Assembly: GCA_025084515.1 (NCBI GenBank)
Contig: JAJAGP010000218.1
Span: 434,001 to 498,000, forward strand
Source: Ancistrus triradiatus
Lineage: Eukaryota; Chordata; Actinopteri; Siluriformes; Loricariidae
DNA length: 64,000 nucleotides
Direction: 5' to 3'
The position numbers were made by a program, and so were the translations under genes. How positions within the stretch are numbered: position 1 is the first letter of the stretch; each line of letters opens with the position of its first letter. The notes under the pieces were generated by a model. That model saw nothing but the letters and a program-made list of their open reading frames with translations, had not been told where the DNA came from and searched no databases. This document shows, one piece after another, positions 33,001-45,210 of the stretch.

Positions 33001-36000
33001 CTTTGGGGCAGTGTGAACTAGTGATAGACAGGCCGATTAATGTCATTTTGAGATAAATGATATCGGACGATATCTGTGCTCACAAGGGCGATATTATAAA
33101 ATAGTGGACAAAATGCAGAGAAACTTTGTGTTCCTGCATTACAAGTTGCAGCTCATAAACTGGGGCTACTGAGTGACTAAAAAAGAGATGCTGAAAGAAC
33201 ATTCAGGGAGAATGGGACCATTTAGGAGAAGATGAAAACCTTGTTTCCAGCATTACAATTTAATTGTAACGTAACTGGGATTAAAAACAAAAAGATGCTG
33301 CCACCAGCTGTTTTGTATCTCATTTGTTATTATTAGTTTCATCAGTTGCAAAAAAATGTGCTCTTGGCATTATATATTGGCCAACTGTCACCCTGCTCTA
33401 TAAATATTGGCATTGTCCATAACAAAAACCCATATTGGTCAACCACTAGTGTGAACAGAAAAAAAATCACATTGAATCTGACTTTTTCAGGTCTGATTTG
33501 TGCTACCTTCATATGTGGTATTGAAATTTGATACATATTCGATATGTGCCAGTGCGGCTCAGTTTGAACAGCCAGTTGGGAATTCATGCACCTTTCACGT
33601 CATTCCAGCTCAACATTCACCATAAATGCGCAATGAGGAGAAGGAAAAATGGAAGACAGCAGTGAGGGAGGTTTTCAGGGGTGAGATAGTGAACTAAAAC
33701 ACCTCGTAAATGTTTGGGGTGATGTCTCTGTGCAAACAAAATTAGAAATGACATACCACAACCACTTCATGTTGGAGGAAATTTGTAAAGAAATGGCTGA
33801 ACACAGCCCCAGGACAACATGGCTGCAGTGTCAAAGGAAAATAAAAAGCTTAAAAGCAAAGTTAAGGAAACCAAGGACTCAAACCAAAGAAGTGGCTGTG
33901 GCCGAATAACGTGCTCTTTGTAACACGACCATTAAAGAAGTGCCTGTTGCTCTTGAATCCATTTTGGACAAGCAGGTCAGACACCTCAGTGTAGGAGCGG
34001 GAACTGTTGAGATAAATATTGGGTATAGGTCACATTAAGACGTGAGCAGCCTTAAAAAATCAGATTTGGTAAGAAAATCGGATTTGGGCCACTTTGCCTG
34101 CTGCGTGAACGTAGCCTTTGTGTGGAGCAGTAACTGGAGCATTTCAGAAAGTGCGCCATAGTGCACCTAACGAGAGCTGAATGTACCAAAGTGGGATTCT
34201 GTCAATGAGTAAGCCGTCTAAGGGCCTGGCTGGTCGGGATCCCAGTGTTGGGAGGACACAGCTCCAGGTGACAAAATAATGAAATAAAGACTGCACCGTG
34301 CACAAGAAAAGAAAGCTTCCTGGGTCGGATGGAGAAACAAAAAAAGGTTTCAGGGGGAAGAGGAGGCAGAGGGAAGTGCTGGGCAATAAAATGTATCTCC
34401 AGTATTGTGACCCAGGGTGACATGTGATGGATGAGGTCAGGATTATGATGACTGAAGGGTACAGATCAGGCCTGCTGGGCTTTATTCCAAGCTCTTTCAC
34501 TGTTTGCAAGGAGACCTTTGCATCCTGTCATAAAAGATTACGACCCCGGTTTTATGGTGTACATACTCAGAGAGGAATGAGCAGCCATTCATGTTGTTTG
34601 GACGGCACAGCCACAGGCCATGGGCTTATCTTTGCTTTTTGTCTTCTCTTTGCCTTGAAAGTCCTGCAGGTCGGTTGGCAAGTTAAAAGAATGCGATTGA
34701 GACATCTCAGAATTTCTAGGGATATATGTCATGTCATTTATGGAATATCATTCAATTCAAAAAGAGTTGTTGTTATATGCAGTGTGCAGCCATATCATGT
34801 TTATGTGAAGGCTATGAATTCCATTTTTAAATTTTTTAATATTGTACTAACAGTTGGTGCACAAGTAATTCAGAATTGGACTGTGGTGGCCTAGCGGGTA
34901 AGGTACTGGACTCTGGACCAGAAGGTCCAGGGTTCAAATCCCACCTCTGCCAAGCTGCCACTGTTGGGTCCTTGAGCAAGACCCTTAACCCACAATTGCT
35001 TGGATTGTAAGACTGTATCAATTGTAAGTCGCTCTGGATAAGGGCGTCTGCTAAATGCTGTAAATGTAAGTAAAAGATGAGAAGCTGTGACGTGACATGT
35101 CTACTTTTGACATGTCTGCCATTTCTACAACTTTCCCCAGGTTGCTCCTGAAGAGTTCAAAACGAGTATCAGCCGTGTGAATGCTTGTCTGAAGAAAAAC
35201 CTGCCAGTCAATGTGAAATGGTTGCTGTGTGGCTGCCTGTGCTGCTGTTGTACGGTGGGCTGCAGTCTGTGGCCTGTCATATGTCTCAACAAGCGGGTGG
35301 GTCCCACCTCTGTCAGCCTGTCTGTTACATACTACATTTATCACCCCAATAATATTACCTTGTGTGTCAAAGTCAAATTAACAATCCGCTCAAATTGGTG
35401 ATGGCGTGAAATAAATACGTTGGTAAATACATTTAAACCAGTTTAGTTGTGGAAAGTTTGAAATTCCACACCAGGTTAGTGACCATAAGATGTAACTTAT
35501 GAGGTAGTTAAATAAGGGCCTCAGTCCATAAACGTCTCTGAAGTTTTAATGCAGGGTGTTTTATTGGTATTTGCTAAGCACCTGTTTGAACCTTTTAATG
35601 GGGTGATTACTTGCATGTTTAAACCCTCTGTGTTCCTCTATCATGCAGACGCGAAGATCCATTCAGAAATTGTTAGAATGGGAAAACAACAGATTATATC
35701 ACAAGGTGAGAACTTTACCTCGATTTTCTTAGAGCAGTAAATTAATTTGTCTATTAAATTTCAACACCTCCAGATGGGAAGTGTTTAGACTTTCTGGAAA
35801 ATAGTGGCTGTAAAGGGAGCTGCTAAACTGTGAAGAAGCTTGTTTCAGCTATTTTTGGCTGGGCTAATGATAGATTGCAGAGGGTGACCAGACCATGCAG
35901 AGGTCAGCAGTAAACACTGTTTGTGCCTCATGTCAGAGGCTAACAGACACTATGAGCGAAGAGCACTGTGAACAAACTCCTTAGAGCGTTCATTGCAGTT

Positions 36001-39000
36001 TGACCTTAGTGAACCCACGTGTGTAAAGCCTGTCTGCATGTCTGCAATACTGTGTGGTCTGGGAAAACATCCCGCTCCCTACAGCATGAGCTAACTCCCC
36101 TGTTCTGTTTCTCATCAGCTGGGACTGCACTGGAAACTCAGCAGGAGAAAATGTGAGAGTAATAACATGATGGAATATGTAAGTTCTAATCTACTCTGAT
36201 TTTTATCCCCTTGGAAATCTTGATTATGGCATGTAAATAGTAAAGACGCGAGTAAGTTAGTCTAAACTGCTGTCTGGACAGGACTAGTGTGGGGAGGTGG
36301 ATAATGTAATTATTAATAGTGTTACCTCTGTGATTTAGTCTCATCCAAATCTGTTGTGTGGTGCATAAATAGTGTCGGTTCTCATCGTTATTACATTCCA
36401 GATGGCTTGTTGAGAACCGAAAACTACGAAAACCGAGATCATTTTTACTATCACAAATAATGTAAATTGAATGAATCCGTTCCAGACCCCCTGAAAATCC
36501 ACTCTGTATAAGGCATTATATGCAGTAATGGAGTTGTATTGTACAGGTTCCACACCGTCACCTCCTTCTTGGGGAAGACGCGCCATCCTGCCAGAACTGT
36601 TTCTCAGAACTAACAATAAAACATATCCCAATAGAATGCATTGCAATTGATGGTACCAGGAAAACATTCTACAAAGACAAGATGAAAGATCTTTCTGAAT
36701 GAAATTCTTCGAAAACGATTCTGACCTTTCTAGGCCATCTAAAGATCAAAAACCAGGTATAGCATGTTATCTGATCCTTTCACTCTGTTCGAAATAGAAG
36801 TTGTCTGAACCTATTTTAATGCCACGTACATGGCATTGCCTATCTGAGCTGGCATGGCAATAAACCCAGACAAGCAAATTTTATGATGGGGATATGTTCC
36901 ACCAAATCCATCATAAGTGAAATGTATTATGAACTGAGGAGGTTAACAAGTGTTTGGTAGAGCGGTCTATACTATATAATAGCGGAGCCTATGATAAGTA
37001 AGTTCATGTTTAAAACACTTACATTAACCTACAGTTGGCCAAAATCATCACCACAAAGCTTATTTTATAATAGTGTTGAACAATCTCATGTAATTTAGTG
37101 AGTAATGGATTGAAGGTGAAAAGTAAAAGCACATCTTACTCTACTGGTGAACTCGGGGCGCTAGCATAGCTGCTAAGCTAATTGCAGCCTGTGTTTCCTT
37201 TTGGTTGGCACTTACATCTAGGCTTTTTAGGACCCAGGGGGACATATTTGCACTACAGTATTATAGATGTAGAAATAAAGAGAAAACAACACGTTCTGTG
37301 AAATGGGTCATTGACCAAAATGGACGTTGACAGGACATTACCATAGTCACTCAGTCTTTTTATTTTACTGTAATGTAAATATAAAGGGTAATTTCACAAG
37401 AAAACTGCATGAAAATGATACATAAATGCGTCAAGAGATATCACTGAAAACACAAGTGGAACACTACCCCACCCCACCCCATCCCAAGTGTGCACAGCAT
37501 CCCTAATGCAATGGCATTTTTAATTTATGGAAATTCACAATAATTATAGAAAATACGATAGTGTACCCTGTGTAGAGGACAGCTGTAACACTTAAGTCAA
37601 GTCAGATTTATTTATATAGCGCTTTTTACAATGGAGCATTGTCTCAAAGCAACTTTACAAGTTTAGATTATCTCCTAATAACTATGTCCAATCTCAAAGG
37701 ATCGTATGATGGACCTGATACTTTTGTTTGACAGAAGTCCACAATGAACTGATGTACAGTATTAAAAACAACAGGGAATACCACCCAGATGAAACAGAGA
37801 CTCAACTGAGTGAATGTGAAGCAGTGTTTATAGTTATAGGTTAGAGACAGAGAATATACAGGTAGTAGAGACAAACAAATAAGTACTACTTAACATAGGA
37901 CAGGCAAATATACTTACAAACACCATTTACAGTTTGTTAGAAAATTAGTAGCTGAATGTCTTGCACACAAACAGGAGTCATTTACACACAAAGTCTGTAA
38001 ACTTTTGTTACAAATGAGTTATTATGGGAATAGTGCTTTTGGAGGGTTTTTGCAAGATGTTGTTTCTAGTGTGGGTATAGCCTACATTACAGTATTAGTC
38101 TTTTAATTGTGAAAGTTTAAAGTATGGAGGTATAACTCATAGCAGACAGTTGCACTGACAGTGTGGACTATAGTTGGCTTCCTAACTTGTACACAGATGG
38201 GATAAGGTTCTTATGCTGGAATGCAGTGTTTTCCTTTCTCCACAAATAACGCTTTTCTTTGAAACCAAAAAGTTTTTATTTTCTTCTCATCCGTCCACAA
38301 AACATTCTTCCAATAGCCTTCTGGCTTGTCCACGTGATCTTTAGCAAACTGCAGACGAGCAGCAATGTTCTTTTTGAAGAGCAGTGGCTTTCTCCTTGGA
38401 ACCCTGCCATGCACACTATTGTTGTTCATTATTCTTCTGATGGTGGACTCATGAACATTAACATTAGCCAATGTGAGAGAGGCCTTCAGTTGCTTGGATG
38501 TTACCTGGGGTCCTTTGTGACCTCGCCAACTATTACACACCTGGCTCTTGGAGTGATCTTTGTTGGTCGACCACTCCTGGGGAGGGTAACAATGGTCTTG
38601 AATTTCCTCCATTTGTACACAATCTGTCTGACTGTGGATTGGTGGAATCCAAACTCTGTAGAGATGATTTTGTAACCTTTTCCAGGCTGATGAGCATCAA
38701 CAACTCTTTTTCTGAGGTCCTCAGAAATCTCATTTGTTCATGCCATGATACACTTCCACAAACGTGTGTTGTGAAGAGCAGACTTTGATAGATCCCTGTT
38801 CTTTAAATAAAACAGGGTGCCCAGTCACACCTGATTGGCATCCCATTGATTGAAAATACCTGACTCTGATTTCACCTTCAAAGTAACTTCTAATCCTAGA
38901 GGTTCACATACTTTTGCCACTCACTAATATGTAATATTGGGTGATTTTCCTCAATAAATAAATGACCAAGTATAATAATTTTGTCTCATTGGTTTAACTG

Positions 39001-39716
39001 GGTTCTCTTTATCTACTTTTAGGACTTGTATGAAAATCTGATGATGTTTTAGGTCATATTTATGCAGAAATATAGAAAATTCTAAAGAGTTCACAAACTT
39101 TCAAGTACCACTGTAACCATAACAGAAGACCTCTTGGTCCCTTTTTGAGTCTTGTCCTCCCAAGGTTTCTTCCTCATAACACTTGGAGGGGGAATTGAGG
39201 GCTATTGCAGCAGGGGTATAGGAAAGCAAATGAATGAGGCATGTTTTAAGATAAATAAGCACAGAGCACAACCCCAACCAGGGTAAAGCAAAGCATTTTA
39301 ACCCTGTTGATCCTGGTCAAGGCCACAAGAGGGTCCTGGAATTTATTGGCCACCGGCAGAAATGCTCCATGTACTGGGCACCAATAGGCTTGACTGGTAA
39401 TTACCAAAATATTGATAATCGCCTGGATGGACGGTGCTGCTGTTCATATTTGGTTAGCATTTCAGCACTTCAGGTTGTCTCAGAAAGCTGAGTCACGTTT
39501 ATGTTGCATACCTGAACAGGTCAAAGGACTCGGACCCCTATTGTAAACAAACCGAACTCAGACCATCTCCAAAGCGTCTGCAAATAGCGTGCAAGTGACT
39601 TAGCAAAAAGCTGTGTACTAGAATAAATCTGCTTCCTAATCTCAGCTGTTTTCCTCCGTCTACAGGTGATCCTTATAGAGTTCTTACCCAAATATCCTAT
39701 ATTCCGACCGGACTAA
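29882..39716 (+). CDS. chic1: Cysteine-rich hydrophobic domain protein CHIC1 (6 coding exons, 173 aa)
   Basis: CHIC proteins sit on the plasma membrane and vesicles through palmitoylated cysteines and belong to the Golgin A7/Erf4-like family. Exons join as 29882-30024, 32756-32810, 35141-35296, 35649-35705, 36119-36178 and 39666-39716; every junction is GT-AG and the frame closes on TAA. MSVLLPNMADFDTIYELEEE opens the protein, as in CHIC1; ATG at 29903 would give a CHIC2-like start. [20 protein letters not shown] and SLWPVICLNKR distinguish CHIC1 from CHIC2. The hydrophobic cysteine string (Cys 96, 98, 100-103, 107) is the lipid anchor region, and the conserved end is LIEFLPKYPIFRPD. At 173 aa it is shorter than mammalian CHIC1 because the long acidic N-terminal insert is absent. 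It is co-oriented with cdx4 and convergent with the LNX gene. Confidence 0.96.
30025..32755 (+). other. chic1 intron 1
   Basis: 2.7 kb. An old DNA-transposon relic lies at about 31900-32380. Otherwise nothing recognised. Confidence 0.8.
31900..32380 (+). mobile_element. Eroded Tc1-type transposase remnant
   Basis: In one plus-strand frame near 32070 the sequence reads 'GWIFQQDINPNHTSESM', matching the second-Asp region of Tc1-type transposases (GWxxQQDNDPKHTS). Stops surround it and no terminal repeats were found. Confidence 0.5.
32756..32810 (+). CDS. chic1: chic1 coding exon 2
   Basis: Encodes the end of Val48 to Lys66 ([18 protein letters not shown]). Acceptor TTTACAG, donor AAAG|GTAATG. 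Confidence 0.95.
32950..34095. mobile_element. DNA transposon of unassigned superfamily in chic1 intron 2
   Basis: The left AAAGTGGCCCAAATCTGAT and right ATCGGATTTGGGCCACTTT ends are inverted and nearly perfect. A second internal pair-like motif is seen near 33465-33505 ('cacattgaatctgact', 'ggtctgatttgtgctac'). About 1.15 kb. Plus-strand text near 33640-33980 looks coding-derived ('EDSSEGGFQG') but is broken. Confidence 0.6.
34884..35070 (+). repeat. tRNA-derived SINE, copy 3
   Basis: Nearly intact: GTGGCCTAGCGGGTAAGG, B box GGGTTCAAATCCC, and 3' core 'gtcgctctggataagggcgt'. It lies about 70 bp before the exon 3 acceptor of chic1. Confidence 0.92.
35141..35296 (+). CDS. chic1: chic1 coding exon 3 (cysteine string)
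   Basis: Residues 67-118, VAPEEFKTSI to CLNKR, including the GCLCCCC cysteine cluster. Acceptor CCCCAG, donor CGG|GTGGGT. Confidence 0.96.
35649..35705 (+). CDS. chic1: chic1 coding exon 4
   Basis: Residues 119-137, TRRSIQKLLEWENNRLYHK. Acceptor ATGCAG, donor AAG|GTGAGA. Confidence 0.96.
36119..36178 (+). CDS. chic1: chic1 coding exon 5
   Basis: Residues 138-157, LGLHWKLSRRKCESNNMMEY. Acceptor CATCAG, donor TAT|GTAAGT. Confidence 0.96.
36395..37280 (+). mobile_element. Non-autonomous DNA transposon, family H copy 1
   Basis: Shares long stretches with 59784-60625: 'cactctgtataaggcattat', 'gtttggtagagcgg', 'ttaacctacagttg', 'gcgctagcatagctgctaa'. The left end is truncated. No coding capacity. 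Confidence 0.7.
37595..37665. repeat. Fragment of a dispersed fish repeat
   Basis: 'gatttatttatatagcgctt' and 'ttgtctcaaagcaactttac' are recurrent in fish genomes. A matching partner fragment ('ccaaggtttcttcctcataa') lies right of the Tc1 copy at about 39160, so that Tc1 element probably split one older repeat. Confidence 0.5.
38191..39113 (-). mobile_element. Tc1-like element, family B copy 2, 3'-truncated
   Basis: The right terminal repeat is complete, ending 'ttcaagtaccactg' with TA at 39114-39115. The left side stops inside the transposase, so the C-terminal catalytic third and one terminal repeat are missing. The minus-strand transposase begins with ATG at 38746, and the third codon is a stop (TGA for Arg). 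It continues recognisably (EISEDLRKRVVDAHQ, then a frameshift, then LWTDEKK) to about 38211. Confidence 0.88.
39666..39716 (+). CDS. chic1: chic1 coding exon 6 (C-terminus)
   Basis: VILIEFLPKYPIFRPD then TAA at 39714-39716. Acceptor CTACAG. Confidence 0.96.
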   Translation: MILIEFLPKYPIFRPD

Positions 39717-41005
39717 GAGTACTGCCGAGGGACGCTGGTGACGGGCTCTCACTCCTCTATTTAGTGCCTTGTATATACCGTCGGACTGAGGGTCTTCACA
39801 GGTGTCTTTGCGTTCTTCCTTCTCCCAGTATATTGTACAGTAGATAATCGCAACACTGTCACTTTGCTTTAGAGCAGATTTTGCACATTTCCTGATGTAG
39901 TAGTAAAGTTCCTGCTATTTATTTGTTATATTCAAAATGTCTCTACTGTTTCAAAGTGCATTTACCCCAAGAGCCAACTGTACTCCCCGCCTCTCATATA
40001 ATATTGTTGGGAAAACTCGAGGCACCTAAAGGTGCATTTGCCTTACAGAAAAAGTTGACCCTTTTTTTATTGGAGACGTGTGGGATACAAGTGTGTAGTT
40101 TTGAAGGTAAAACAGGTTTTTACTTTGGTTTAGAGTGGATGTTCACAGGTCTTAATTTACTAGTTGCTCTAAAGCAAAATTGGCTGTTTCTGTGTTTTTT
40201 TTTTTGTTTTGTTTTTTTGCAGTTACATGAACGGGTAGGGTGTTCTCTCTGCACTTTGGTGATGGTCCTCAAAACAGGGGAAGCTTAAGAATCTTACCAG
40301 TAACAGCATTTTTAGACCAGATGTACAGCTTGATATTCCATGTTTACATAATATAACTTAGCCGGTGATTCGTTTTTTTGCCAATATATTATTGTAAAAT
40401 AGTTTGTTTATAAACTGTCTGTAACTTTCCAGTGTATATGGACCTGTTTACCTGGTAAGCCATAAAATGTATGTACAACATGCCAGGTAAGTGAGGGCTG
40501 ATAATTGCACTTGAGCACATGAGGACATCAGGCATTTCTTTCTGTTGTCTGTACAGACAAAATACATTTGGTGTTTTACGTTGATTTTGCCAATCCAGAT
40601 GTTTTAAGAACATTAAACATCCTTTATTTCATAGTATGTAGAAAAAGCATTTTGAACCCTTGATGTCTTGTTTTGTCACGCTTCGCAGTATAGCTGTGTG
40701 GTCAGCTTACTGTTTTTATGTGGAAGTTGGAGATGTTGTTCTTCACGTACTGAAATGTTGACTTCCAGCTTCTTTCTCCATGTATATTCTGTTGAGTCTG
40801 ACTTTTAGATGTTGTTCGTTTTCCCACCATGTAGCCAGCCTGTTGTATTAAGAATGCCTCTTGAGTGTAACGCTACACTATGCTTAAGGGCACCTTTAGT
40901 TTACCGAAACATATAGAGAGACAGATCTCTCAGCATCTTACTACAGAGTACCTGTAAACATGTCTCGAATTCTACAGAAAGCATAAATAAATTCTTGATA
41001 ATGAT
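39717..41005 (+). other. chic1: chic1 3' untranslated region (inferred)
   Basis: About 1.3 kb of non-coding sequence without recognised transposons, up to an AATAAA at 40986-40991. ATTAAA at 40612-40617 is an earlier alternative signal. Confidence 0.5.
40986..40991 (+). terminator. chic1: Candidate chic1 polyadenylation signal AATAAA
   Basis: Canonical hexamer followed by TG/T-rich sequence ('tgtcatccttgtcatttgtc'). Confidence 0.5.
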
Positions 41006-41254
41006 TTGTCATCCTTGTCATTTGTCATTACAGTCACCAGCTAAATAAACAGTTATGCTACTCTAAAGTAAATATAAAGGGTATTTTCAGAAGAAAGCCG
41101 TCTGCAAACAATATGGAAACGTGTCAGAGATGCCGCTAAATACACGACTGTTCTACACATGCTACACCTTTCGTATTTTTTGGAAATTCACAATAATTAT
41201 AGAAAACCGAGTAATGTACCTCTACAATCATGTGTAGGGCAAAGCTGTAACACC

Positions 41255-41450
41255 TGAGAGGATAGTTGTAGGCCTGAAATGCAGGAGTAGATGTTTATTA
41301 ACAAATGAAATGAAGCTGACCAGAAAACAACCTGGGTTCATATTGTCTGCAATGAAACAAAAGTCAAAGTAAATGCAAGACAAACTGTTTATTAAAATTT
41401 GCATTTCCCATACCATCCCAACTTTTTTCTGATTTGAAATTGTAAATCAG
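41255..41450 (-). repeat. Solo terminal fragment of Tc1/mariner family C
   Basis: 'aggcctgaaatgcagg', 'aacaaatgaaatgaagctg', 'cccaacttttttctgatttg' match the right end of the copy at 16105-17375. No internal part is present. Confidence 0.75.
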
Positions 41451-42105
41451 GATATTTATTCCCTAAACTAAGAGCTTTAGCCCACAGGTGCCCTGTGACA
41501 GCCTGAAGAGGGCAGGCTATGTCTTATCCAAGGCAGGATTTTTTTGGTTGATTTATTTTCTCTATGGCCACTTAATCCAATTCAGGGTTGCTGTGAGCCA
41601 GGGCCTAACCAGTAGCACAGTGTGCTTGGAAGGAACCACCTCTGGAGAGGGCGCCAGTCCATTGCGGGGCACGAGCAAAACACACCCCCTTTAGGGAATG
41701 TGGCTCTCAACATAAGTCATTTCTCCTCTGAGTTTTTTTTTTCCCACTGCTACTATTTATAACACGAGCAAAACATTCACAGTTAATGTGAATTATATAA
41801 TGTTTGTAGTGCAGGTTAAAATATCACTACAAACCCTTCCAGAAGTTCTTCTGAATACATCGTTTGGCCACAGTACCCTGTATGATGTAGAGGAAAGCAG
41901 TATTTACTTTCTACATGTATTTATCTCATCATATATTAGGATCAACCACAGATTATAGAAAGTCTAAGCATTTTCAGTCACTCTGAACGGGTTTCCTCTT
42001 GGCATCTTTCTCTTTACCATGCTCACCATTTCAGTTCATATTACAACTTTAATTTATTAATACAACAGACAATATACTTCCATGTATACACAACAGCAAG
42101 ACAAA
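41451..42105. other. Gap between convergent genes, mostly unassigned
   Basis: 41590-41690 resembles a dispersed repeat ('gggcgccagtccattgcggg'). No exon of a gene between chic1 and the LNX gene is seen. Confidence 0.4.
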
Positions 42106-42107
42106 TA

Positions 42108-43143
42108 CACTTTATGGACAAAAGCACACCTACACAAGCTACTATAAAATCCCATAGTAAGTCCATAGGCATTAATATGGAGTTAATCCCCCCTTTACAT
42201 CTACAGCAGCTTACACTCATCTGGGAAGGCTTTCTATAAGATTTTGGACTGTGCCTGTATGAATTTTTGCCCATTCGTCCAGAAGAGTAGTTGTGAGGTC
42301 AGACACTGATGCTGGATGAAATGGCCTGGTTTGCAATCTCTGTTCGAGTCATCCAAGGTGTTCAAGGTGTTTGATGGGGGTGAGGTCAGGGCTATGCCTT
42401 TATGGACTTAGCATTGTGTACTGTGGTACAGTCATGCTGGATCGGAAAGGGCCTTCCCCAAATTGTTCCCATGAAGTTGGAAGCACAAAATGGTCCAGAA
42501 TGTCTTGGTATGCTGAATCACTAAGATTTCCCTTCACTGGGACTAAGGGGCCTAGGCCAACCCCTGAAAAAGTTATTCTTGCTCCACCAAACAGTTGGAA
42601 CAATGCAGACAGGTAATGTTCTCTTGACATTTGCCAAACACAGACTCGTCCATCAGACTGCCAGATAGAGAAGCGTGATGCATCACTCCACAGAACATCT
42701 TTACACTGCTCCAGAGTTGAGTGGTGACATGCGTTACACCACTCCATCCGACACTTTGCATTGTGCTTGCCTGCAGATGATTGGCCATGGAAAGCCAAGC
42801 CATGAAGCTCCTGGTGCAGTTTTATGCACTTCAGCACTCAGCTTTACATGGTCTGACACCTTGTGGCCGAGTTATTGTGGCTCCTAAATGCTACCACTTT
42901 TCAATAATACCACTCACACTGGAAAATCGGATATCTAGGAAATGTAATGAACTGACTTGTTGCAAGGTGACATTCTATTACAGTACCATGCTTGAATTCA
43001 GTGAGCGCTTTTGAACAACCCATTCTTTCACAAATATTTCTAAAGGCAGACTGCATGGCTGAATGCTTGAATTTATACAACTGTGGCAATGGGACTGAAT
43101 GAAACATCTGAATTCAATGATGAAGAGGTGTGTCCATACAGTG
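42108..43143 (-). mobile_element. Tc1-like element, family I copy 1
   Basis: Left end CACTTTATGGACAAAAGCAC and right end 'gtgtgtccatacagtg' are inverted, with TA at 42106-42107 and 43144-43145. The minus-strand transposase is readable around 42780-42400: LWSDASRFSIWQSDGRVCVW with the first Asp, and GVGLGPLVPVKGNLSDSAYQ. The second Asp segment is disrupted, and the catalytic Glu region reads PIKHLEHL, with Lys for Glu. Dead. Confidence 0.85.
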
Positions 43144-43546
43144 TATGTTAAATAGGCTTAGTGTAAAGACCCACCATCATCCTCAACTAATTCTCCTAAC
43201 ATCATCCCCATTTTACCCCTGCTTATCCTGGTTAGTGTCACAGGGGAACGTCTGGAGCCTAACCCGTAAATCACAGACAGGGTGCCAGTCCATTGCAGTA
43301 TTACATAAACGCATCACCCCACCTGGGATTTGATCTCTGGCTGTCAGGACTTGCCTTTTCCAGCCACTCAATTAATTCTAATACTAGCTTTAAAAATTCA
43401 TGTGTGTATCACAACTAATATCAATGTAATGCAAGACTAAGCTTAATCCAGGTCTAGGGAAATCGAGCCCCACTGTTCATCATTAAGAAACCATAAGAAG
43501 TCCATCTAGTATTAGACATGTATTCCTTACAAAAAATACATTATTA

Positions 43547-43687
43547 TTTAATTCATTAGACAGAATGCACTTCATAACTCAGTCTTCTCTCAGGTTTCAG
43601 TTCCTACTCAAGCAGGAGAATGAAATTCAGAGCCTGAATTACTATCCATCTACATTAGAAACAGAAAATATATCAGCATCTTTTATT
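43547..43687 (-). terminator. lnx2b: Candidate polyadenylation signals for the LNX gene
   Basis: On the minus strand AATAAA lies at 43687-43682 and ATTAAA at 43552-43547, about 1.5-1.65 kb beyond the stop codon. Which is used cannot be decided from sequence alone. Confidence 0.4.
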
Positions 43688-43689
43688 AT

Positions 43690-45210
43690 ATAGAATTGGT
43701 AATAATCCTTATCCATCATTGAGGAGGAATACTACATAACCATAAGCCAGTGTACATGAGTATAAAAAAAATGACATTTTTGGTATTCGAGCAATTAAGG
43801 CAATCATGTACCTGTGGTCTAATATATACAGTATATAAGCACCTTAAGATACTTTAAAATGCATCACTGGATCAGGAATAACAGTCAGTACACAATCACA
43901 AATAAGACACACAAGTTCTAAACAGCAGTCAGCAACAACACAATGTTCAAAATGCTACCAGATAAGAAGAGCTGACGAGATCATAAAAAATGATAAATGT
44001 GTAAGGACAACTACATAAGGATTTGGTATTGTTCATTCCACATGGTGTCATAACTATTTACACTCGCACACAATATTCAGTAATTTAACACAAGTCAAAC
44101 CAATTCATATTGTACTAGTTGTTACTTGAATTAAAATCATTCGTTATGAATAAGAAAACATTGGTAAAAAAATATTGCTGTTTCTCAAAGCATTCAGAGA
44201 TACTGACCAACAGGTACTGACAATTGTCTTTGACGAGTGTCTTTGGGGGTGGAAAAAAATAAAAAATAAAATAAAGTGTGTCCAGGTGCTAAAATATAGC
44301 AAAAGTCTCTAAAATGCTCACATTCCCCAAGGGATCTTTGAACATTAAGGAAGCCTTCATACAGCAAGGAATATGATGTTTAAAAAATAAAAATAAAAAT
44401 TAGTCAGCGATTATCAGTCAAATTAACTTTGATTAGCTCCATGTAGTGTTTGCATGTGCAACTTATTCTTTTTGAAGGTTACAAAATTTTAAATCCTTTG
44501 GCATAATCTTCTACAACTTTTGTTTATACTGGATAGCAAACTAAAACTATTTGGCCAAACCCATACGTGAATCCTCTCTTTTTAGGAGTTTGCGCAATAT
44601 CCAGTTATTCTAGTCAAAAGCCTTTAATCCCTGCAATTTCACCTGGGAATTTACAGAGTACTGGTTAAGATACAAGTTAAGCACTCCAGAGTTGAAAACC
44701 ATGGGTAGACTGCTGCGCTACTTTACCAGGTCAAGATCTTCCACAGTTCCGGGTTAATTACAGCGTCGGCTCATGTTTGAACAGAAGACATTACTTGTAT
44801 CAGCAAGATGTGCTGATACTTACTGAGTAACCAGCCAAATAAACAGCACATTGAAATGAATGCAGCAGGGGTAATAATGGGGAAAACAGCTTCAAATTTA
44901 AGCGAATTAGAAATAAAGGTGCTTCTAGTATAGTATAAAGAAGAAGATTCTTTCTTAAACTAATGACAAAGTACCATGTACTTATTGTGGTTATGTACAG
45001 ACAGTTGGTAACAAATGGAAATCACCCTAAATCTATTTGATCTGTAATGTGTACGTCAAAATGTGTGTAACAGGTCTCATGTGTAAAAGTGTGTAACCCA
45101 GTAAAATGTGTTAACGTAGTATGCATGGATGACACAAATTTGGAAAATTACTGTTAAAAAAGTATCCCAGTAATTGCCTAGTCATTAGTTAGTGAAAGGA
45201 ACCTCAGTCT
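43690..45210 (-). other. lnx2b: LNX gene 3' untranslated region (inferred)
   Basis: Non-coding, AT-rich and free of recognisable transposons, between the stop at 45211 and the first polyadenylation signals. Confidence 0.45.

Larger units (their letters stand above)
36179..39665 (+). other. chic1 intron 5
   Basis: 3.5 kb, mostly repeats: a family H copy (36395-37280), a dispersed repeat with 'tttatttatatagcgctttt' (37595-37665) and a truncated Tc1 family B copy (38191-39113). 39285-39480 resembles other low-copy repeats. Confidence 0.8.

Noticed and set aside
33640..33990. Coding-like text inside chic1 intron 2
   Set aside because: It lies inside a transposon with inverted ends and is interrupted by stops; not a host exon.
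34884..35070. True tRNA gene
   Set aside because: It has A/B-box-like motifs but a long shared 3' body and three other copies, so it is a SINE.
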